A stretch of DNA of 64,000 bases from Purpureocillium takamizusanense (lineage: Eukaryota; Ascomycota; Sordariomycetes; Hypocreales; Ophiocordycipitaceae): assembly GCF_022605165.1 (NCBI RefSeq), contig NC_063070.1, positions 186,001 to 250,000 on the forward strand, read 5' to 3'. How positions within the stretch are numbered: the first letter of the stretch is position 1; each line of letters starts with the position of its first letter. A program made the translations under genes and the position numbers. The notes below the pieces were generated by a model that ran no database searches, was not told where the DNA came from, and saw only the letters and a program-made list of their open reading frames with translations. Of the stretch, positions 23,000-32,526 are shown one piece after another.

Positions 23000-24084
23000 T
23001 GTGCCGAGTATCGCCGCCTAAGACGCACAATACGTCCGCTGTGATCGATGCCGCAGCGGCAGAGCAAACGAGCTGTCGGGTGCAAGCCTCAAACTCGACG
23101 TCGAACCCCGCGACCCTGGAGACGTGCTCTTAGGGACTCGGTTCGCGAGCTCGGTGTGGTAGGCGATGGGCCTTGGTCGAGTACATGGGCAACGGCCCGA
23201 CACAAAAGGGATTGCTGGTGGTTGTTGGTGGTCGAGATGTCCTCGTTCCTCGTCGACGTCAGGTTCGAGTACGTGTGGGCAGGAGACGCTGGCCGCCGAG
23301 GCGGTTTGTCGCGATTGTCGCGGGCTGAGAAGGGGAGGGGACCGAGACAATGCTCAAAAAGCAACGGCTGCAGGACCCGAAGGGGGCAAATGTGTTAGCT
23401 TTGCCTATCTTAGCGGGTGTTGCAACGCACGCACTGGCTCTAGCACCGGAAAAGGGCCCGAACGGATTGTCTGCTTCCCGGCAAGTGAATGGATGGTTTG
23501 TGGTGACACATACCGCGTCACACAAGCAGGGCGGTGGTGCGTGGTGTGCCACGAGGCTTCTTCACCTCGAGAGCTCAGCTTGCACCGCCGACGCCGTCGT
23601 GGTGAGGGGAGAGAGGTGAGGTAGTAGGCGGGCAACGGAGAAATGTAGAGAGAGGCAGGCGGTCGAAGGGAAAGGGTATGTATGGGTCGAAGCTCTCGCC
23701 AGGGGAGCCTGAGAAACGAGTGGAAGCCCGCCGCGGGTCTAGATTGCCTGGGCTGGGCTATAAGGTCGGTTCCTCTGATGCTGTACCGCGAATCGCAGAA
23801 TGACGTACGCAAAACATCGGGGGGGGGGAGAAAGGGACACGCGTGGTGCGAGTACAAGTAACAAGGAGAAGGAAGCCGAGGACGACGGCGACAACGATGG
23901 AGCCACAAAAGGATGGATGGATGGAGTCGGAGCACACAGCGCGTGCCTGAAGGGGGGGTTAGGGGGGCCGGGTCCTATCATGGCAGGCAATATAGGGGCC
24001 TGAGCACCCGCACCAGCAGCTGCTTTCCACCAGTTGGCTGCATGGAAGCCGCACCGACAGACATGAGCGACCCTGGACCCCTGG

Positions 24085-24133
24085 CCATCCCATCCATCTC
24101 CATCCCATCCCATCCCATCCATCCCATCCATCC
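24085..24133 (+). repeat. CATCC-type short tandem repeat
   Basis: Imperfect CATCC/CATCCC units run across about 49 bp. Confidence 0.85.
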
Positions 24134-24854
24134 GATGCATCCACCGGAGCGCTCGACTGCCTGCTGTTGGGGCGTCGGTCCAGGGGTGCCCTCCGTCCCC
24201 TTGTTGACGAAGTCTGCGGAACAGCAAGCCCGCGAATCCAGGCACGCAAAGGAAGGCCGCCCCAAAAAGGGCTGCTGAAAGGCGTTCGCTACTAACGTAG
24301 GTATCCTTCCTATCCAGGGCCGCATCCAGGCACCCGGGAACGCCTGGCGCCACAAAACGCGGCTTGAACGTGAACCTCGATGAGATCCCATCCATGTGGG
24401 AAGTGCTCGGTCGCCGCGCCCACAGCGTCCATCCGCCGACGCGCCAGCCTTTGTTCCATGGGTGTTCATCACAGACTCACTCCACTCCACTCAAAGCACC
24501 CATTTTAATCGACAACCGTCAAGGGGAGGGGCCCAGGGGACGCGCTCGCTCTGTTCTTTTCATTTCGGAAAGAGACGGGGTTCCATCCATTGGGTTTCCA
24601 TTGATTCTTTTTACTCTTTTCTTTCCCCTTCACTTTCTGCTACCGTGCGGCAAAGGCACCACCGTATGTACAGTACGGCACATTGCAATCCTTACTTTGT
24701 AGACGCCCGCCAGCCCAACCCCGCACCGAGTCGGCGAGATCGGTGGAGAGATGCAACACCCACGGACTCGCGCGCGCGCCCTGGCCCGCGGCGTCAAGCT
24801 CCCATTGTCGTCGCCCACGCACAACGCGGGCCGAAAACCAAAAATATGGAGAGA

Positions 24855-24906
24855 GGGGACCAAGGGGACCAAGGGGACCAAGGGGACCAAGGGGACCAAG
24901 GGGACC
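24855..24906 (+). repeat. Minisatellite with a 9-bp unit
   Basis: The unit GGGGACCAA occurs 5.8 times with no mismatches. Being a multiple of three it creates a DQG repeat in one open frame, but nothing else there looks coding. Confidence 0.95.
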
Positions 24907-26081
24907 TAACCTCCGGGCCGAGCTTCGCCGACCGCGCCTTCCTTTCTGACCTTTCTTCCTCTTCTGATCGTCACACGTACTGTACTGCTGTACATACATG
25001 AATGCGTACAGGATCAAGCACGTACCTCCAGTGACGTGTATTCGTACGTACGTGCACAGTATACACTATACTGGATATGCGCGGCCGCCTGCAGCGCATC
25101 CGTGCACCTATCCTTCTATGTCGAGTCTTCTCCCTTGCCCCAACGCCCGGATTCATCATCGTCGTCGTCGTCGCCGCCACCGCCGCCGGGCGTCGTTTGC
25201 GAATCAGCGTAGCACGTCACTGCCTGCAGTCCTTGGCTGCAGACCTCGTTTGCTACCTACGCACCAAAGTGTATGGCCATGTGCAACTACCTAGTACCTA
25301 TCTATGAGACCCATGTGCGCGCCCTACAACTACCTACGTATCTTCAAGCACAGCACGCGTGCCCTCACCGTCGCACAGGACTGGATGACAGGTCCAAGTC
25401 CTCCCCCCCACCAACTCCAATCGCCGTGGCCCCCTGTAAAACTTCCATGGAGACCTGACTCGGGCCACGACGTCACCCATCTCCGTCCATGCAAGCAGTG
25501 ACCACCTTGAGAGGAGGTCAAAGTGGCACTCCAACTCGAAAGGGCTTCCTTCAATGGTTACAGATTGCCGAACGGCTTACTCCACACATTGCAGTCTCAA
25601 TTGCAGCGTGGCGCCGCTGAAGCAGAGACAAACGGACACTGGCCGCCTTGGGTAATCCCTTTTGACTGCCCGGCGGTCATTCTCATGAAGAGCACAGCTA
25701 TATATACACATACAGGTGCCTAGTTGCCGCCGCCACCGTTGCGGGAGCCACCATGGCCGGCCTCGTCTTTCTGCCCGTCCTCGCTGAATACGATGATCAG
25801 CCGTTGACTCACTATGCGATACTCACATGGTGCAGACATCTCGCGGCGTCTACTCGCGGTCGTGTAGCCTGCCCGCGGCGCAGGCCGCTTACACCTGCAC
25901 CTTCGATTGCCCCAAGATGCACCAACCGAGTCTGGTCACCAGAAGTAGCCGAGCCCGGCCGTTTCGCAGCAAAAGCAACTGTCCTAACAAGGAGAGAATC
26001 AACGTCATGTTTAGCTCTGCTGTCATTCAATCCGCTAATGCGCCCGCACAGGACGGGGGCCGTGCCATGGGCTCCCGTCAG

Positions 26082-27927
26082 CTACGAGTCTGCTGCCTGT
26101 TTGTGAACGGGATCATTGCCCGGACTCGGCGTAACTTCCGGGCTGTCTTCCTCGCCAATCGAATGAGGCTCCTCCTCCAGTGTCCCGTCCAACGTCGTCG
26201 GAACAAAGTCTGCTTCCTCAGAACCAACGGCGTCGTACCCGCGACCACTGTTGCTGGCCGACACTCCGAGCGGCGGGGTGCTTCCGTCGGCGATCTTCTG
26301 CTTCGTGTCCATGACAATTTTGTCTGCTTCGCTGACCAGAGACGCTGCCGCCGTCTCGCCCGTCTCCTTGGAGCTCTGATTCTGGCTTGCAGCTTCCTTG
26401 TCGAACCGAACAATCATACACGAGAGATTGTCGGTGCTGAAGCGGCTCAGCGCATGATCGACGAGCAGTTTGGAGGCTGCAATGGGGTCCTGCATATTCC
26501 GGACCAGATCGACCGCTTCCTGGTCACTACAAACGTCCCAAAGCTGCAGACAGTCAGCGCATGATCAGCAAAACGACAAGTAGACAACTTACGCCATCGC
26601 ACGCGATAATAATGAACTCATCGAGATCGGGTTGAATGACCGTCTCGGTGGTGTACGGGTGGCCGGTGACGAGATCCTTCATATAGGCGTCGCCAAGGGC
26701 CCGCGTTACAGCCAGGACACCGTTAACACGGTTGTTGAGGATCAGGCCACCAGCGTTTGCGATTCTTCTGCCTTCATTCTCGTCGCTGCCCTTGTGGTCG
26801 TATGATAGCCGAAGGGCCCGGCCGCCACGACACAGTATGATGCGGGCGTCGCCGACGTTAGCTGTGTAGAGGACGCGCTGCCGGCTTGCCGAGCTCTTTA
26901 ACCTAGCATGGGCAGCGTCCGTGGAAGGTCTCGGGTCAACCTCCGTTACGGTCGTGGTGGCCTCCTTCTCCTTCTCTTTGTCCTTTTCCGACTGTGCATG
27001 CTCGTTAGCCTTGGCCGCCGCCTTGTTCGCCGCCTTGGCAGCGGCAGCGGCGGCAGCCGGAGCAATCGGAAGAGACCCGGTGACCGATCGGTCGCTCGGG
27101 ACGCGGTCCTCCCAGCGCAATACGGCTATGGCGGCCGTGCAACCGCTGTTTTTCAGGGGAAGCTTCTCAAGCTGTGCGTCGACGGCTGTGAATGTCTGAT
27201 CCAGGAGCTCCGGGACCGCAACATTCGGGTTCTTGCGTATCATGTCCTCTAGGATAATATGCAGCTTCTTGCCGCACCAGTCGGCAGCGAAGGTTCCGGC
27301 ATGCCCATCAAAAATGGCAAAATAGCCATTGTCTGACTGCACAATCTCACGCTCGGCCGTATCAGCGGCATCCTTTTCCGTCTTAGCCGCCTTGTCGCCG
27401 GCCTCCGTTGCGGGTTCGGGCGTATCGAGGAAGTTGTAGAGAAAAGCGTGCGTGTCCTCCATAGTGCGCCGGCATTTCTTATTCCTATCTTCCCAAACGC
27501 CAACGCGAAAAGTGGATTTAGGGCCTGGGACGGACTCGCCTGCAGAGTTGTTGTGCTGGCCTTGGGGGACAGCGAGGGCGGGATCTTGCTTGCCAAGCTT
27601 TTGTAGAGGCGTCTGCGCGCTGAGGTCTGAATTGCCGCGGCCTCCCTGACCGAAACTCAGCGAGTTCTTGGCCGAAGCGAGGAGACTACTGGCTTTGCTT
27701 CCAACGCCACTACTCCTGCGCTTCTTATCTGCATTGGCGCCATTGTCGTTCCGGCCGGGCGGGCTTCCGTTGCCGCTACGCTTCTCCCCGCTAGCAGCCT
27801 GATCCGTCGTCTTGATGGAAGTTGCGGCGCTGGAGCCGGGGCTCGAGTCCGGGGAGGGCGACTTGCCCTCGCCCCTGATGTCGCTCTCGGTTTTTGATCC
27901 TGAGGAATTGGAGCCACCGCCAAACAT
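26082..27927 (-). CDS. PTC1: PP2C-type protein phosphatase, Ptc1-like
   Basis: The product is a metal-dependent Ser/Thr phosphatase that in yeast dampens HOG and cell-wall MAP kinase signalling. Exons 27927-26593 and 26543-26082 give 598 residues from the first ATG in the main exon. PP2C motifs are all present: RRTMEDTH (154-160), FAIFDGHAG (about 203-211), [59 protein letters not shown] across the exon junction, and [10 protein letters not shown]. The text around DHK and the ALGD block resembles Ptc1. Oddities are a ~140-residue Ser/Gly-rich N-terminus and an Ala/Lys-rich insert at about 290-345. The reading frame stays open upstream to a CACAG acceptor at 28024, so the real N-terminus is probably longer, with a further exon ending at 28268. 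Confidence 0.88.
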
Positions 27928-28024
27928 CCTATTCAGCAGGCTTCCTCCTGATGAGGAGAGACTGCGACGCTTGTTGCCTGCCAGCTTGTGATTGGGAGCG
28001 TGAGACCGCTGAGTCGGTGCAGAG

Positions 28025-30866
28025 CTGTGGGTATGACGTTAGATCAGGTACAGTCTGACCAGTGTTCGGGTGAGTAGGCCGCAGAAAGCGGGCGATCCGG
28101 CTTTGCAGGTCGTCGGGCGCAACGCGAGAGTTTCGCGCCTAGTTAGAGACAGGCAATATGCGCTGGTGGGTATCGTGTCAGGCGTGGTGTTGTAGCCGCA
28201 ATCGACCGTCGGCAATGGCGAGTATAACACGCCTAGCGTAGCTAAGGACGGGAAGAGTGTTCGATACCTGCTATTAGGGACAATGGTCAGTCGCTTGCGC
28301 TCGAATCTCAGGAGTACGGTCGTGGCGGAACATGAAATAGGTAGCAGGGCAGCGAATCACCGAGCTTAAAACACTCGGGATAAGCGGCAAGCGCGGGCAA
28401 GGGAGTAGGTACGTCGTGTGGGAGCACGAAAGGCAGGTAGCCAGGCGCATGAAGGCAGCTTAGAGGCTTGCTTGCTTGCTGGGCTGATCCGCTGCGCAGA
28501 GTACTGTCAACATCGAGCTCAAGCGAAGCTGGCGAGCGATGAATCACCACGGGAGACGCGGCTCGCGCCGCAACCACCAAGGCCGGGTCCCGGTGCAACG
28601 CAACAACCGCCACATGCGGACGGCGAGATGGACGGGTCGCACGCCGATGAGAAACGGCAACAGGAGGGGTGGCGTGGCAAGATACCTACCGTGCTTGAGG
28701 GGGAGATGACGAGGAAGGCGAGGCAATGTCGAGATGCGCTGGGGCCGTGGCCTGCACCGCGTGGTTCGGATCAGCGCCGCCTCCTTCGAATGCGGCGTCC
28801 GCGATGATTGTGGAGGGCGAATCGATCGGCGCGGCAGGAGTAGCGGTGGTGGTGAAGTTGACTACGGGAGCCGGTCAGAGGGGGGAGGCGGGCTGGTCGT
28901 TGCAGAAGGTAAGTGGTAAGTTAGTAGTGAGACTGGCGCGGAGGTGGCTGCTTGTGTCGTTGACGGACGTCGGGTTCTAGCGCCGCTCAAATGCAGGAGA
29001 GCCTTGGGGGACCGAGGGGGGTGGGTTGGAGGGGGAGGAGGGGGAGGCGACTCGACCTCCCAGACTTGGCTTCGGAGCTGTTGGGGGGGGACCCGACGCG
29101 CCCAGGGAACGGACAGAACAGCGGGGAGCACCTGGACCTCACCTTCTTACCTTCAGTGCGCTCTCCCGGCGCGCAGCTGGGCGGGCTGACCGAGCAGGGT
29201 ACGATTGGATTTGATCGCCCAGGCGGGCTGATGGCGGGGGAGCGCCACCTCTGGGTGGATTGGCAGCCTGACCGATGCGACTGACGTCTGTGACGGAAAG
29301 CCGGGTCCGTGGGAACTACTAAAGTGCAGAGGGCGGCTCGTGGTGGCTCCCATGGTAGGTAGGTACCTACTAGGTAGTAGTAGTGGGGCAGTGCGTATCT
29401 CTCATACATCCATGGATGGAACCCGACTCCTCCAGGCTGGGCTGGGCTCGCCTCAGGCTGGGGGGGATGGGGGGTGACGCGGAGCCCGGAGCGCGACGGG
29501 AGCTTCCAGTGAGTGCCGTCGCTGATTTACAGCGGGCGGGGTTCACGCTCCCCCCTAGTAGTAGTACCTAGTAGCTGCCTGGTACTACCTTAGTACCTGG
29601 TAGCGTTTCACGGGTCCCCGAGTGCTGGGACCGACAAAGCAGCGACGCGGGCTTACTGGAAGTACCAAGGTAAGTTACCTTACAGAGGTGGTCCCTGCCG
29701 CGGCCATCTCCAAGCACAACTCCAGGGCGTGGTGGGATGGCGTCCGTAGTCACAGACAAGACATATCCAAACAACATCGTCCCCCCCGTCTCTGCTTTAC
29801 ATCATTCTGTCTTCAGCGCCCCCTCCCAAATTATGGCACAATTCCCAACGATCCTACTTACTACTACCTTGCCCTGCATTATTGCAACAGAGCTCGCGCA
29901 CCTCGCACAAGATCACTGTTGCACCCAAGACGAGACAGCTGACCGAGAGACAAAAGGCCACGCAACTCGCGGGAGCTGCGGAAGCCGTTGTCAAAGCTTG
30001 TCACCAACCCCATATCCCTAGCACGGACGTACGACCGGGGCACGTCAATTGGTACCAAGCAGGCGCATCCGTTGGACGTGGCAGGCATTGCTCGCTTGTT
30101 CTCCCGAACTCCGGCTCGATGAGCATGCTTGTCCGGCGACAGCCGCGGGTGCTCTGCTGAACAAGCTACCTCGCGCACGAGGTTATAGCCGTAGGCTTAC
30201 ATCGCCTCTTTCCCTTTCCGTCCGATGTGCCCGAGCTGGGGGCACGTTGAGGCGACTCCACGGTGGAGAGACCTGAGGTCACCAGGTCTGCAAGGGTTGA
30301 GCTAATAAAGGCGGGGACGCCGAGACCGATGTGCCTCTCCACGACCTACAACCGCGGATGTATGTGCATTCGTCCTTGAAAGGTCACTTTATCAGCCAGC
30401 TAAGTGTGTTACCGATGGACATGCGACAAATACAGGGGGTACTCTACAAGGAACCCGTATTTGTTGTGGTCTGGGTATAGTGAATTTTACGCAGCAACTC
30501 GACTCGTCGTTCCTGATGAGAATCAGTCATGGCCACTGGCAAAGTTATCACAACCCACCACGGTGTGTGATCACCCCACATTGATGAATTATCGCAACCG
30601 CTATGGACAGTGTCGAACAAAACATGAATCAGAACAAAAAGACAGGGCATCATGCCACTGCGCCAATCTCGGGGCAGAGCGCGCATGGGCGGTGGTACCC
30701 GCGCCCTTCCCGTCTAGCCAACACCGAGAAATACAAGCGCAGTCAGGAAACATGCAGCTTCTGTAACGCAGAGGGGCATGCGCAGGAGCGTACATGCAGA
30801 CGCGCGAGGCCTGTACGTACATGACGGGGCTTCTAGCGTGCAATGCGTGCACCTTCGTCCCCCCTT
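28025..30866. other. PTC1 upstream region and gene-free stretch
   Basis: The first 240 bp is probably an intron of PTC1 (donor at 28267, acceptor ending at 28025, minus strand). Beyond that I see no supportable gene. The stretch contains clusters of GTAGGTACCTACTAGGTAGTAG-like sequence at 29354-29384 and 29555-29600. Confidence 0.55.
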
Positions 30867-31753
30867 TCATTTCTTCAGGCTGTCGAACCGAGCCTGAAGG
30901 TCGTCGTCGACCGGATCGCCGCCGCCGCCACCACCACCCGCCCCGACCGCTTGCGCAACCTTGCCCTCGGTGACAGCTGAGTTGCCCAGTGCCGTAGGCG
31001 TCTCGCCCAGCTGTGATGCAAATGTTAGCCGATATAACGGGTGTGCCGGAGGGATAGCTCACGGCTTGATTGAAGTCGATGCCAATCTCTTCCAAGACCT
31101 GATCGACGACCTCATCCCCTTCCTCCTCCACGCCAACATCCATGGCGTCGTCAACGGCATCGTCCATCATCTCCTGTCTTTGTTCCATGATGTCGTTCTC
31201 CCGCTCGAATTCCATAGCAATCCGTTGCAACTGAGGTAGGTTCATCGACTTGTTCATGCTGCCAAGTGCCATGGTCGCGCCCTTCATGGCCTGCATCATT
31301 TGCTCGTTCGTCCGATATGTCTGTATAGTAGTGCGCGTCGTCATTAGCCTCGATCGACATGGACATAGGCCCAACGCGGTGCCGCCTTTGAGCAGTCATA
31401 CCTGCAGCCGCAGCGAAATCTTCTGAAGTTGGCTTCGCATGGCAAAGAACTTCTCAATGTACCGCCGCGTACGTACAAGATCCTTTGCTTGGATCTTGCA
31501 CGCGCCCATCTGACCATTCTTGGCGCTCGTCTTGATCTGTTGGATAAGGGTCTTCTCTTGCTTCTCGAGCTTGACACGCGTTTGGTCGAGTTCCCGGATC
31601 GCCTTGTCGAGCATGCGCTGGTTCTTGCGCAGACGCTCCGCGGGCGTCATGCGCTTGCCAAAGGCCCATTCTAGGATCTGCGGTCGCAGAGGGGGTAGGT
31701 CAGTCGTCGTCCACCAGGATCGCATCAGCTGAGACGGGGCGCCCTACATTCAT
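30867..31753 (-). CDS. VPS2: ESCRT-III subunit Vps2/Did4 (CHMP2)
   Basis: The product is the ESCRT-III component that caps Snf7 filaments with Vps24 and recruits Vps4 during multivesicular body formation. Four exons on the minus strand, 31753-31748, 31677-31402, 31320-31063 and 31010-30867, give 227 residues, the usual length. The first coding exon is only six bases (Met-Asn). The basic N-terminal helix WAFGKRMTPAERLRKNQRML, the QMGACKIQAKDLVRTRRYIE block and the acidic C-terminal half (ENDIMEQRQEMMDDAVDDAM) are classic Vps2. The C-terminus ends in a MIM1-like motif, DDDLQARFDSLKK, for Vps4 binding. A Gly-rich linker of seven residues precedes it. The gene is divergent from FZO1. Confidence 0.96.
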
Positions 31754-32526
31754 CTTGCGTGCTCTCTGACGTCCGCAGGGAAGGGCTTCTCGGGAAAGCC
31801 ACAAGGCGGCGGGCGCGGATAGAATCTTTTCAACGACAGCGTCAATCAGGCAGAAACAGACTGCGTCGATGATATTGAGGGGCGAGAGGATGCAATCCGT
31901 CTGCCTGGCTGGTGGCAGCCAAGGATGATGTCCAGGTCGGGCCCTACGTAACCGCGGGTCGCGGCTCTGCCAGCCAGTTGAACTTCTGCGGAAAGCCCAA
32001 CCGCAGGCGGTACCACCAGACATGCGCCGCTGGCCCGCACCCCGTGCTTGTTCCGTAGTCCAGAGTGGAGAGGACCTCTAACTTCCAACCTGGAACCGAC
32101 CTGCTGAGGTACCCAGGCATGGCTGGGCGGCTGCAGGCGACCCCACTCCACTGTAATCAACGAGGTCCAGGCGTCACTCATCGGTGGGGTGCACTGACAG
32201 CTTGCAAGCTGGAGGCGACAAGAGGTAGAGGGGCAGTACAGGGGCGACAAAATGCCCGCAGAGGCCCGACGACGCTGTCGGCCTCCCTCCCGAGTTTCTG
32301 CCGCCACGTGCAGCCAATCAACGCGTTTCCGCAAGCTTCCGGGCGGCGCTGCACCCGAAGGCATCTGTGGCGGCCAAACATTTCTGTTGGCCGCCACCCC
32401 ATCCGTGCCATCATTACTCCTTCATTCATTGTTTGTCCTGCATCCGAAAGAGGTGCTCTCCCGCCCGCCTCCCCATTTTCCTAGTCACGGTTTCTCGATC
32501 ATGCCGCTCTGGCGAAGTCGTTCGAG
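31754..32526. promoter_or_regulatory. Divergent VPS2-FZO1 intergenic region
   Basis: This 773-bp region must serve both genes. A CACGTG box at 32305-32310 is followed four bases later by CCAAT at 32314-32318, about 210 bp before the FZO1 ATG. CCAAT is the site of the HAP complex, which controls many mitochondrial genes in fungi; that it acts here is inference. Confidence 0.45.

Larger units (their letters stand above)
23000..26081. other. Intergenic stretch of 3 kb between two minus-strand genes
   Basis: No supportable gene. It is the upstream region of the ADF-H/PH gene and the 3' flank of PTC1. It holds a CATCC-rich repeat at 24085-24133, a 9-bp minisatellite at 24855-24906 and a GGTACCTA-like motif near 25287-25303. 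Confidence 0.6.

Noticed and set aside
24396..25001. Open frame encoding a DQG repeat protein
   Set aside because: The repeat is simply the 9-bp minisatellite read in frame; the remainder is compositionally random.
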